Translations under genes and position numbers: made by a program
Assembly: GCF_000421185.1 (NCBI RefSeq)
Contig: NZ_ATWJ01000015.1
Coordinates: 62,001 to 126,000 of the forward strand
Length of the DNA: 64,000 nucleotides
Direction: 5' to 3'
From: Ornithinimicrobium pekingense DSM 21552
GTDB taxonomy: Bacteria > Actinomycetota > Actinomycetes > Actinomycetales > Dermatophilaceae
Part shown: positions 17,167 through 25,081 of the stretch, one piece after another
Numbering within the stretch: the first letter of the stretch is position 1
Layout: every line of letters starts with the position of its first letter
Notes under the pieces: generated by a model
Told to the model about the DNA's origin: nothing
Databases searched by the model: none
What the model saw: the letters and a program-made list of their open reading frames with translations, nothing else

Positions 17167-19761
17167 ATGACGCCGTCGTCCGACGCGCCGGTCCCCGCCG
17201 GGGTCGCGACGCTGTTCGACCAGGGCCGGGTCGCCAACACCGCCGGTCGCCCCACCGAGGCCGAACGGCTGCTTCGCCGTGCGCTCGACGCCCTGGACGG
17301 CACGGCTGGCGCGCCGTCCGCACCGGACGAGAGCCCCTTCCCCTCGCTCGGGCCCGACGCGGCCTGCGCCCAGGAGGCGTGGGTCCGGGTCATGCTCTCG
17401 CTGAGCACCGCGACGGTCGAGCGTCAGGGACCGACGGCTGCCATGGAGATGGTGGGTTCGGCCCTGGAGGTCGCCGAGCAGGTACCCGCTGCCCAGGTGA
17501 GCGCTGCGCTGGTCGCGCTGTGCCGCTCCCAGCTGGGCGTGCTGCACGCCCGCGCAGGGCGGCCGCGGGAGGCTCTCGCCGAGCTGGACGTGGCCGCCGA
17601 GGCCATGGACTCCCTCGGGCCGCGCGAGCAGTTCCCCATCCTGCTGACCCGCGGCTACCTGCGCCTGGACGTCCCTGACGCGGACGGCGCCGCCGCCGAC
17701 TTCGCCGCCGCTGCCGAGCTCGCCGCAGCCAACGGCCTGGTGCGGCAGGAGTTCATGGCCCGCCACAACCAGGGCCTGGCCGCGTTCCACTCCGGCGACC
17801 TGCCCGGCGCGTTGGCCCTCATGCTGGCCGCCGACCGGCTGCCCACCGACATCTCCCGCGCCCCGGCCTGGCACGGCCGCGGTCTCGTCCTGCTCGAGGC
17901 CGGCCTGCTGGTGGAGGCGGTCGAGCTGCTCGAGCGCGCCACCACCGCCGCGCTCGAGGACGGCCAGGAGCTGCAGGCCGGTGAGACGCTCATCGACCTC
18001 GCGCAGGGACAGCTGGTCCTCGACGACGCCGCGGCCGCGCTGGCCACCGCGGACCGGGCGGCCCGGACCCTGTCCCGCGTCGACGCTCCCGCCGTGCGCC
18101 GGCGGGCCGCGCTCGTCCGGCTCACCGCCCGGCTCCGCTCCGGGGGCCCGCCAGGACGGGTGGCCTCGCGGGGTGCGGCGCTGGCCGAGCAGTTCGACGA
18201 CGACGGCGACCACGTCGCCGCCGACCTGGCGCGCCTGCTCGCCGCCGAGGCGCTGACCCGCCGGGCACGGCATACCGAGGCGGTCCAGCTGCTCGCCCGG
18301 TCGGCGGACCTCGCCCGGGTCGGGTCGCTGAGCACCCGGATGCGCACCCGCACGGTGCTGGCCACCGCGGCGCGGGCGGACGGGGACCTGGTCGAGGCAC
18401 GGCGGCACGTGCGCGCGGCGCTCGCGGACCTCGCGGAGGCGCTCGGCGGCAGCGCCAGCCTGGAGCTGCGGGCCGTCACGGTCCAGCACGCCCAGGACCT
18501 GGCCCGGCTCGACGTGGAGCTGGCGGGTCGACGACCCGCTGCGCGCCTGGCCGCCGTCGAGCGCTGGAACGAGGTCGCCTCACGCACCCCTGCGGTCCGT
18601 CCGCCGGCCGAGCCGGAGCTGGCGCAGCGGGTGGCGCGGCTGCGCCACCTGGGTCAGGAGCTGCGCGACGACCCCGGCCGCGCCGGCGAGCTGCGCGACC
18701 GGATCCGTGCGCTCGAGCGGCAGGTCGCTGCCGCCTCCTGGGCCGCCGGCGCCGGTCGAGGTGCCCGGGGGCGGCCTGTGCGGGTGCCGCTCGACCGGGT
18801 GCGCGAGGAGCTGGCCGACCGCGACGCGACGGCGGTGTGCTTCGTGGAGCAGGGCGGCGCCAGGCTGGGGGCGGCGGTCCTGACCGCACGGCGCACGCGC
18901 TGGGTCGATCTCGGTCCGGCCCAGGAGGTCGCGGAGCTGGTGCACCGCCTCACCGCCGACCTGGGAGCCAGGGCCCGCGTGGCCACCGGCCCGATGGTGG
19001 ACGTCGTGCAGTCCTCCCTGGCCTCCTCCGCCCGGGCGCTGGACGACCGGGTGCTGCGGCCCCTCGGCGTGGAGGGTCGGCTCGTCGTCGTCCCCGTCCC
19101 CGCGCTCGCGGCGGTCGCCTGGGGCATGCTCCCGTCGCGCACCGGGCGCCCGACCACCGTCACGCCGAGCCTGGGGTCGTGGGTCCGTGGCGCCCGCCAG
19201 GTGACTCGCCCGCGTGCGACGGGCCTCGCCGGACCGGGTCTGCCCGGCGCGCCCGAGGAGACGGGGCTGGTCTCCTCGGTCTGGGGTGTCCCCGCACCTG
19301 ACGGGCTCGCCCGCTCGGCGGACCTGGCGGCGAGCCTGACGGCCCACGACCTGGTCCACGTCGCCGCGCACGGCAGCCACCGGTCGGACAGCCCGCTGTT
19401 CTCCTCGCTGTGGCTGGAGGACGGGCCGATGTTCCTCGCCGACCTCGAACGGGTGGAGCGCACGGCCACCCATGTGGTGGTGTCCGCGTGCGAGGCGGGG
19501 CGGGCCCACGCCCGGGGCGGCGCCGCGACCCTGGGGCTGGCGAGCGGTCTGCTCTCGCTGGGCGTGAGCAGCGTCGTCGCCTCCCCGTGCCGCGTGCCCG
19601 ACGCCACCGCGGCGGCGGTGATGCCGCGCTACCACCGGGCGCTCGCCGACGGCCTCGAGGTCGACGAGGCGCTCGCCGCGGCCTCGGTCGCGAGCGACCT
19701 GCCGCTCACCGGGGCGTTCGTGGCGTGGGGCTCACCCTGGTCGGTCACCGCCCGCGGCTGA
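17167..19761 (+). CDS. TPR-CHAT caspase-like protein
   Basis: An 864-aa cytosolic protein. Residues ~20-480 are Ala/Leu-rich helical pairs of TPR type (AGRPTEAERLLRRALDAL, AGRPREALAELDVAAEAM, SGDLPGALALMLAADRL). Residues ~540-864 form a CHAT domain, a clan CD caspase/separase-like peptidase fold. The presumed catalytic His is H735 (LVHVAAHGSHR) and the Cys is C775 (VVSACEAGRAH), both intact, followed by GLASGLLSLGVSSVVAS and FVAWGSPW. It is 24 bp downstream of the 161-aa gene, in an operon with an ECF sigma factor. TPRs likely sense or bind a partner and the CHAT domain cleaves a target. Substrate and trigger are unknown. Confidence 0.9.
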   Translation: MTPSSDAPVPAGVATLFDQGRVANTAGRPTEAERLLRRALDALDGTAGAPSAPDESPFPSLGPDAACAQEAWVRVMLSLSTATVERQGPTAAMEMVGSALEVAEQVPAAQVSAALVALCRSQLGVLHARAGRPREALAELDVAAEAMDSLGPREQFPILLTRGYLRLDVPDADGAAADFAAAAELAAANGLVRQEFMARHNQGLAAFHSGDLPGALALMLAADRLPTDISRAPAWHGRGLVLLEAGLLVEAVELLERATTAALEDGQELQAGETLIDLAQGQLVLDDAAAALATADRAARTLSRVDAPAVRRRAALVRLTARLRSGGPPGRVASRGAALAEQFDDDGDHVAADLARLLAAEALTRRARHTEAVQLLARSADLARVGSLSTRMRTRTVLATAARADGDLVEARRHVRAALADLAEALGGSASLELRAVTVQHAQDLARLDVELAGRRPAARLAAVERWNEVASRTPAVRPPAEPELAQRVARLRHLGQELRDDPGRAGELRDRIRALERQVAAASWAAGAGRGARGRPVRVPLDRVREELADRDATAVCFVEQGGARLGAAVLTARRTRWVDLGPAQEVAELVHRLTADLGARARVATGPMVDVVQSSLASSARALDDRVLRPLGVEGRLVVVPVPALAAVAWGMLPSRTGRPTTVTPSLGSWVRGARQVTRPRATGLAGPGLPGAPEETGLVSSVWGVPAPDGLARSADLAASLTAHDLVHVAAHGSHRSDSPLFSSLWLEDGPMFLADLERVERTATHVVVSACEAGRAHARGGAATLGLASGLLSLGVSSVVASPCRVPDATAAAVMPRYHRALADGLEVDEALAAASVASDLPLTGAFVAWGSPWSVTARG

Positions 19762-19776
19762 CCGACTGAGGACCGT

Positions 19777-19840
19777 CGTGCAGTCCTGTCGTGACACGCC
19801 CGTCGTCCGGGCGACCACGGTGACACGACAGGACGGCACG
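19777..19840 (+). repeat. Palindromic element copy 2 (also terminator-like), after CHAT gene
   Basis: CGTGC 19777-19781 pairs with GCACG 19836-19840, then GTCCTGTCGTG/CACGACAGGAC, an A-A mismatch, CAC/GTG, and inner GTCG/CGAC. It is homologous to 12238-12301; where the arm base differs, the partner base differs too. It lies in the gap between the CHAT gene and the repeat-protein gene. Confidence 0.7.
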
Positions 19841-19935
19841 AGGGTCGCGGCACGTCCCGGTTGCAGGACCCGGCCGCCCTCGCGAGAGTGAGAGCCACCG
19901 CCGCCCACCGGGGCGGCGCCGACCAAGGAGGTCCC

Positions 19936-20346
19936 ATGAGCACCCAGGGCAACGACACCCCCACCGGCGAGGTCACCGAGGAGTTCCGCGACTCGGGTCT
20001 GGAGCAGGACAGCGTGGAGGACGCGTTCGAGTCGATGGAGGCGGCGCCCGAGGGTGGCGCCCGGCTGGAGGGGGAGAGCGGCGGCTCGGACGGCGGTGCC
20101 GACGGTGGCGCGGACGGCGGTGCCGACGTCGGGTCCGGTGGCGGGAGCGGTGGCAGCGAGTCGGTCACCGGTGCCGTGGGTGCCGACGGCCATGCCGGGA
20201 GCGGGGGAGACGGCGGTGCGGACGGCGGTGCCGATGGCGGTGCTGACGGTGGTGCTGATGGCGGTGCTGACGGCGGTGCCGACGGTGGAGCCGACGGCGG
20301 TGCCGACGGTGGAGCCGACGGCGGTGCCGACGGGACCGCCGGTTGA
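19936..20346 (+). CDS. Acidic GGAD-tandem-repeat protein
   Basis: A 136-aa protein with a polar N-terminus of about 50 residues (EVTEEFRDSGLEQDSVEDAF) and a tail made of GGAD tetrapeptides: about three copies near residue 60, a spacer, then ten consecutive copies to the C-terminus. The repeats come from a 12-bp unit at about 20211-20335 whose third positions vary. No signal peptide or membrane segment. AAGGAGG precedes ATG 19936 with ideal spacing. Its stop overlaps the TTG start of the JmjC/cupin gene, so the two are translationally coupled. Function unknown; probably disordered. Confidence 0.75.
   Translation: MSTQGNDTPTGEVTEEFRDSGLEQDSVEDAFESMEAAPEGGARLEGESGGSDGGADGGADGGADVGSGGGSGGSESVTGAVGADGHAGSGGDGGADGGADGGADGGADGGADGGADGGADGGADGGADGGADGTAG
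20211..20335 (+). repeat. 12-bp tandem repeat encoding (Asp-Gly-Gly-Ala)n
   Basis: About ten units of GACGGCGGTGCC with synonymous variants (GAT, GGT, GGA, GCG, GCT). The synonymous divergence suggests that the repeat is not a recent expansion and that the peptide is under selection. Confidence 0.85.
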
Positions 20347-21617
20347 CCCCGGATCCGCCTGACCCGGCGCGGGGCGGACCCGACCGTCCCGCGCTGCGGC
20401 GCCTGCTCGGCACCGAGGGCACCGAGGAGCTCGTCACCACCAGCTGGGGGCGGCAGCCGCTGCTGCGTCCCGTCGAGGACCGGGGAGGCGACCTCTTCGC
20501 CGACGTCCTCTCCCTGGGCGCCGTCGACGAGCTGGTCTCGCGCCGCGGGCTGCGCACGCCCTTCCTGCGCGTCGCGCGCGACGGTGCGACGCTCGCCGAC
20601 CGCGAGTTCACCTCCGGCGGGGGTATCGGGGCGGGGATCGGCGACCAGGTCAGCGACGACAAGCTGCTGCGGCTGTTCGCCGACGGCGCGACCATCGTGC
20701 TCCAGGGGCTGCACCGCACCTGGGAGCCGGTGCGCGAGCTGGCCGCGGGGCTGGCCGCCGACCTCGGGCACCCGGTGCAGGCCAACGCCTACGTCACACC
20801 GCCCCAGAACCAGGGGTTCTCGGCCCACTACGACGTCCACGACGTGCTCGTGCTGCAGGTGCACGGGGACAAGCGCTGGACCGTCCACGAACCGGTCCAC
20901 CCCGACCCCTTGCGGCACCAGCCCTGGACGGACCGGCGCGACGGCGTCGCCGCCAGGGCACGGCAGCCGGCCTACCTGGACACCACCCTGCGCCCGGGGG
21001 ACGTGCTGTACCTGCCCCGCGGGTGGATCCACTCCGCCCGGGCGCTCGGCGGGGTCACGGCCCACCTCACCCTGGGGATCCACCAGTGGACCCGGCACCA
21101 CCTGGCGGAGGCCCTGCTGGACCGGGCCCACGCCCGGGCTGCGGACGACCCTGCGCTGCGCGCCGCCCTGCCGGTCGGTGCCGACCTCACGGTGCCCGGC
21201 GCGCTCGCCGACGACGTCGACGCCGCGCGGGAGGCCCTGCTGCGGGCGGTGCGCGACCTGCCCGCGGCCGACGTCCTGAAGGTCCTGCGCGGTCGGGCTC
21301 GGGCCGCCCAGCGCCCCGAGCCGGTCGCGCCGCTGGCCCAGCTCGCGTCTGCCGACGCACTCACCGGTGACGACACCCTCGGGCTGCGGCAGCACCTCAT
21401 GCTCGACGTGCTGGGCGAGGAGGACGGGCCTGAGGTCACCGTCTCCTCCCGGGCGGGCCGCTTCGGGCTGTCGTCCGCCCACCTGCCGGCCCTGCGACAG
21501 CTGACGGCCGAGGGCGGGGCGCGTGTCGCCGACCTGGCCGAGGACCCGGGCGAGGCGCTAGAGCTCGGGCGCACGCTCGTGCGTCACGGGGTCGCGGTGG
21601 TCCGGGACCGGGGCTGA
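20343..21617 (+). CDS. JmjC/cupin-4 Fe(II)/2-oxoglutarate oxygenase (RoxA/NO66-like)
   Basis: A 424-aa protein of the bacterial ribosomal-oxygenase type. The double-stranded beta-helix carries a presumed iron triad H162-x-D164 in SAHYDVHDVLVLQVHGDKRW and H230 in LYLPRGWIHSARALGG. GDKRW and LPRGWIH are characteristic of the RoxA/YcfD, MINA53 and NO66 group, which hydroxylate ribosomal proteins. A helical region and a C-terminal winged-helix-like part follow. The substrate is inferred only. The TTG start at 20343 overlaps the GGAD-protein stop (TTGA), so it is coupled to that gene. Confidence 0.85.
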   Translation: MTPDPPDPARGGPDRPALRRLLGTEGTEELVTTSWGRQPLLRPVEDRGGDLFADVLSLGAVDELVSRRGLRTPFLRVARDGATLADREFTSGGGIGAGIGDQVSDDKLLRLFADGATIVLQGLHRTWEPVRELAAGLAADLGHPVQANAYVTPPQNQGFSAHYDVHDVLVLQVHGDKRWTVHEPVHPDPLRHQPWTDRRDGVAARARQPAYLDTTLRPGDVLYLPRGWIHSARALGGVTAHLTLGIHQWTRHHLAEALLDRAHARAADDPALRAALPVGADLTVPGALADDVDAAREALLRAVRDLPAADVLKVLRGRARAAQRPEPVAPLAQLASADALTGDDTLGLRQHLMLDVLGEEDGPEVTVSSRAGRFGLSSAHLPALRQLTAEGGARVADLAEDPGEALELGRTLVRHGVAVVRDRG

Positions 21618-21630
21618 GAGACTGGCGGGC

Positions 21631-22605
21631 ATGCCGACGACCGAGGACCTCTCCGCGTTCCGGTGCAGCGACGCCGCGCGCGAGCGGCACGACCCCCTGC
21701 TGGGCACGGCCCCGCCCCAGCGCCGGTTCCTGCTCGTGGAGCAGCACGGCGGCTGGGCCTACGACGGGTTTCCCTCCGCGCCCCTGCCCGAGGACCTCAA
21801 GGCCGAGGTGCTGCGGCGCACCGAGGCGCTCGGCGCCCGCGTCATGCTCATCCGGCGGCCCGGGCGGCACAGCTTCCCGGCACCGCCCGCCCGGGCCTGG
21901 TGCGTGGTCGACACGACGGCCGCCGCGGGACAGCGGGTCGCCTGGGGGACGTGGTCGACCCCCGCCGGGCTGATGGGTGCGGTCGAACGGCTCGAGCAGC
22001 TGACCCGCCCGGCCGCAGAGGCAGGCCCGGGTCCCGGGCTCGACCCGGAGGGTCGTGACGAGCCGTTGATTCTGGTCTGCACGCACGGCAAGAAGGACGT
22101 GTGCTGCGCCGTCCGGGGCCGCCCCGTCGCCCTCGACCTGGCCGCCCGTTGGCCCGCGGACACCTGGGAGTGCTCGCACACCGGCGGTGACCGCTTCGCC
22201 GCCAACGTGCTGCTCCTGCCCGACGGGGCCACCTACGGCGGGCTGGGGGCCGACACCGCGGCGCGCGTCGTGCAGGACCACCGCGAGGGCCGGCCGGACA
22301 CCGCATACCTGCGGGGCGTGGCCGGCCACCCCCGGCCGGTGCAGGCCGCCCTCGTCGCGGTGCACGAGCAGCTGGGACCGCTGCCCTGCGGCTCCGTGGT
22401 CCCCGAGGGCGTCGACCGCATCGAGGTCGGCGAGGGCCAGGTCGCCGCGAGCCGGGTCCGGCTGCGTCTGGGCGACGGGCGCAGCGTCGAGGTCGACGTC
22501 CAGGAGCACCTGCGCCCGGCCGCGCGGCTCACCTGCCAGGCCGTCGCGCGGAAGGTCGCGCAGGTGCCGGTCGCGGGGGCCGTGCGGGTCGTCGCGGCCG
22601 CCTGA
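21631..22605 (+). CDS. Sucrase/ferredoxin-like protein
   Basis: A 324-aa protein of the Suc_Fer-like family, which has a thioredoxin-like ferredoxin fold. Diagnostic Cys/His motifs are CTHGKKDVCCAVRG and WECSHTGGDRFAANVLLLPDG; these residues probably coordinate a [2Fe-2S] cluster. The N-terminus (FRCSDAARERHDPLLGTAPPQ) is also typical. A role in electron transfer is plausible but the physiological partner is unknown. It lies 13 bp after the JmjC/cupin gene and just upstream of the mre cluster, so it may share the upstream transcript. Confidence 0.85.
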   Translation: MPTTEDLSAFRCSDAARERHDPLLGTAPPQRRFLLVEQHGGWAYDGFPSAPLPEDLKAEVLRRTEALGARVMLIRRPGRHSFPAPPARAWCVVDTTAAAGQRVAWGTWSTPAGLMGAVERLEQLTRPAAEAGPGPGLDPEGRDEPLILVCTHGKKDVCCAVRGRPVALDLAARWPADTWECSHTGGDRFAANVLLLPDGATYGGLGADTAARVVQDHREGRPDTAYLRGVAGHPRPVQAALVAVHEQLGPLPCGSVVPEGVDRIEVGEGQVAASRVRLRLGDGRSVEVDVQEHLRPAARLTCQAVARKVAQVPVAGAVRVVAAA

Positions 22606-22659
22606 GGTCCGGTCCCGCGGACCCCAGCGCGCCCCCGCGGGAGGGACGCGGGCGTTGTC

Positions 22660-22665
22660 TACGAT
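22660..22665 (+). promoter_or_regulatory. Putative -10 box (TACGAT), leaderless mreB transcript
   Basis: TACGAT ends 6 nt before the GTG at 22672. It supports an independent start for the mre cluster and the choice of GTG 22672. Confidence 0.45.
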
Positions 22666-22671
22666 CTCCGG

Positions 22672-23721
22672 GTGGAGACGGGTCGCGGCACGGGGTCGGC
22701 AGGGTGGGCGCCGTTCGGCCGCGACCTGGCCATCGACCTGGGGACCGCCACCACGCAGGTGCACGTGCGCGGCCGTGGTGTCGTGCTCGACGAGCCGTCG
22801 CTGGTCGCCGTCGACACCGGCAGCGGCCGGCTCGTCGCCGCCGGCGCCGCCGCGCACGAGATGCTGGGCCGCACCCCCGAGCGGGTCGTCACGCTGCGCC
22901 CGCTCTCCGACGGCGTCATCACCGACTCCGAGGTGACCGAGCAGATGCTGCGGCACTTCCTCGGGCGGGCGCGGCCCTCCCGCCTCGTCCGGCCCCGCGC
23001 CGTCGTCTGCGTGCCCAGCGGCGTGACCGCCGTCGAGCGGCGGGCCCTCGAGGACGCCGCCCTGCGCTGCGGGGCCCGCGGTGTCCACGTGCTCGAGGAG
23101 GCGATGGCCGCCGCGATCGGGGCCGGGCTGCCGGTCGAGTCGGCCCGCGCCTCCATGGTCGTGGACATGGGCGGCGGCACCACCGACGTCGCGGTCATCT
23201 CCCTGGGCGGCATCGTCAACGCCCGCAGCATCCGGGTCGGCGGCGACGAGGTGGACGAGGCGATCGTGCGGGGCGTCCGCTCGGCGCACGACCTGCTGCT
23301 CGGGGAGCGGTCGGCCGACGACATCAAGGTCCGGGCCGGGTCCGTCTGGCCGCTGGCCGAGGAGCGCACGGTCCGCGTGCGCGGCCGCGACCTGACCACC
23401 GGGCTGCCCCGCACCGTCCAGCTCGGTAGCGAGGAGGTGCGCCGGATGATCGAGCCGGTCACCGCCCAGGTCGTCGAGGTCGTGCGTCTCGTCCTGGACA
23501 TCTGCCCGCCGGAGCTGTCGGGCGACCTGCTCGACGACGGGGTCGTCCTGACCGGCGGCGGGGCGCTCCTGCGCGGGTGGACCGAGCGCCTGCGGCACGA
23601 GCTCGGGGTGCCCGTGCGGGTGGCCGAGGGCGCCGAGCACGCGGTCATCCGCGGCGCCGGCGCCTGCGTCGACGACCTCTCGGTGCTGCGACGGGTGCTC
23701 GTGGGCGCCCCCAGGGCCTAG
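22672..23721 (+). CDS. mreB: Rod shape-determining actin homologue MreB
   Basis: A 349-aa bacterial actin that organises lateral wall synthesis. ATPase motifs include phosphate-1 DLAIDLGTATTQVHV, phosphate-2 VVDMGGGTTDVAVISLG and adenosine-binding VVLTGGGALLRG. The N-terminal loop reads DLGTATTQV where most MreB proteins have DLGTANTLV, so this copy is divergent near the nucleotide site. GTG start at 22672 after TACGAT. First gene of mreB-mreC-mreD-mrdA. The last three genes are joined by 4-bp overlaps, and mreB-mreC are 11 bp apart. Confidence 0.95.
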   Translation: METGRGTGSAGWAPFGRDLAIDLGTATTQVHVRGRGVVLDEPSLVAVDTGSGRLVAAGAAAHEMLGRTPERVVTLRPLSDGVITDSEVTEQMLRHFLGRARPSRLVRPRAVVCVPSGVTAVERRALEDAALRCGARGVHVLEEAMAAAIGAGLPVESARASMVVDMGGGTTDVAVISLGGIVNARSIRVGGDEVDEAIVRGVRSAHDLLLGERSADDIKVRAGSVWPLAEERTVRVRGRDLTTGLPRTVQLGSEEVRRMIEPVTAQVVEVVRLVLDICPPELSGDLLDDGVVLTGGGALLRGWTERLRHELGVPVRVAEGAEHAVIRGAGACVDDLSVLRRVLVGAPRA

Positions 23722-23732
23722 GAGCAGCAGGT

Positions 23733-24560
23733 ATGCCGTCGCGCCGCCGCACCCTCCGCGCCACCGCCACGGTCCTCACCGTGGCCACCGCGGGCGCGCT
23801 CGTCGTCGACCTCGCCCGTCCCGGGGCCGCCGATCCCGTGCGCGCCGCCGTGGCGGCCGTCGCGGCACCGGCGCAGGCGGCGCTCGCGGGGTGGGACGAC
23901 GACCGCGTCCGCGCCCTGACCGAGGAGCGCGACGCCCTCGCCGCGGAGGTGACCCGGCTGCGTGAGCAGGCCCGCCGGCACGACCAGCTCGAGGACCTCG
24001 ACCGGGCGACCACCTGGGGCGACCACCGTCTGGTCCCCGCCCGGGTGGTCGCCTTCGCCGCCGGCACCACCCCGGTCGGCGGCCGGACGGTCACGATCGA
24101 CGTGGGGGAGCAGGACGGCGTCGAGGAGGACCAGACGGTCGTCTCCGCCGACGGTCTGGTCGGGCGGGTGCTGCGCGTCGGACCGACCAGTGCCGACGTG
24201 CTGCTCCTGGGGGACCCCGGTGTGGTCGTCGGGGTCCGCTACGGCCCGCAGGACGACCCGGCGGCGGACGGTGCCCTGGGCAGCGTCACCGCCACGGCCC
24301 CGCCCGGCCTGCCCGTCCGGGGGCACGACGAGCTGACGCTCACGGCGCTGGGGGACAGCCCGATCTCGGTGGGGGACCGGGTCACCACCCTCGGCAGCCC
24401 CGACGACCGCCCCTACGTCGCCCGTGTGCCGCTGGGCACCGTCACCGCGGTCGACCCCGACCGCGGCCAGCTGGGCCGCACCGCCGTGGTCGCCCCGTTC
24501 GTCGACACCGACACCCTCGACCTCGTGGCCGTGGTCTTCCCCGACCGGGACGGGCCGTGA
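23733..24560 (+). CDS. mreC: Rod shape-determining protein MreC
   Basis: A 275-aa bitopic membrane protein that scaffolds the elongasome. An N-terminal membrane anchor at about residues 9-28 (TVLTVATAGALVVDLARPG) is followed by a coiled coil (VRALTEERDALAAEVTRLREQ) and the beta-rich MreC core (VGGRTVTIDVGEQDGVEEDQTVVSADGLVG in part). ATG 23733 is 11 bp after mreB, with GGAGCAGCAGGT upstream. Its stop overlaps mreD. Confidence 0.93.
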   Translation: MPSRRRTLRATATVLTVATAGALVVDLARPGAADPVRAAVAAVAAPAQAALAGWDDDRVRALTEERDALAAEVTRLREQARRHDQLEDLDRATTWGDHRLVPARVVAFAAGTTPVGGRTVTIDVGEQDGVEEDQTVVSADGLVGRVLRVGPTSADVLLLGDPGVVVGVRYGPQDDPAADGALGSVTATAPPGLPVRGHDELTLTALGDSPISVGDRVTTLGSPDDRPYVARVPLGTVTAVDPDRGQLGRTAVVAPFVDTDTLDLVAVVFPDRDGP

Positions 24561-25081
24561 GCACCGTCCTCGGCGTGGGAACCCGGGCGGTGCTGCTGCT
24601 GGCGGCCGTCCTGCTGCCCAGCGCGCTGCCGCCGACGTCGCAGCTGCCCCGTGCCGACCTGCTGATCGTGGTCGTGGCCGCGGCGGCCCTGGTCCATGGC
24701 CCGACGACAGGCCTGCTGACGGGTCTGGCGGGCGGCTGGCTGCTCGACCTGGTGCCCCCGGGTGCCGAGCCCCTGGGCGCGGGGGCCCTGGTCTACGCGG
24801 CCGCCGGGGCGCTGCTCGGCCTGGCCCGGCGCGTCACCGTGGTCTCCCCGCTGCTGCCCTGGCTGGTGACCGTGGGGACCTCGGCCCTCCTGCTGGGGGT
24901 GCGTGGCGTGAGCGCGGCCGCCGGCTTCGGTCGGGCGACGACCACCGCACTGTGGTGGTCGTGGGTGGCCACCGCCGTGGTGTGCGCCGCGCTGGTGCCG
25001 CTCCTGGTCCTCCTGGAGCGCCGGCTCGGGGCAGGACGGGCCGGGAGCGGGCCCCGGGCCCGGGCAGGCGCGTGGGGATGA
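24557..25081 (+). CDS. mreD: Rod shape-determining protein MreD
   Basis: A 174-aa membrane protein with about five hydrophobic segments and the MreD-like core LTGLAGGWLLDLVPPG. The GTG start overlaps mreC by 4 bp and the stop overlaps mrdA (ATGA), placing it firmly in the operon. Assignment rests on both sequence pattern and position, since MreD is poorly conserved. Confidence 0.88.
   Translation: MSTVLGVGTRAVLLLAAVLLPSALPPTSQLPRADLLIVVVAAAALVHGPTTGLLTGLAGGWLLDLVPPGAEPLGAGALVYAAAGALLGLARRVTVVSPLLPWLVTVGTSALLLGVRGVSAAAGFGRATTTALWWSWVATAVVCAALVPLLVLLERRLGAGRAGSGPRARAGAWG

Noticed and set aside
15879-19761. Type III-E CRISPR (Craspase) locus
   Set aside because: There is no gRAMP/Cas7-11 gene, no CRISPR array and no Cas1/Cas2. 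Only the TPR-CHAT plus ECF-sigma logic is similar.
20211-20335. Regular short repeats that could suggest a CRISPR array
   Set aside because: The 12-bp units are contiguous with no spacers and are in frame inside a protein-coding gene.
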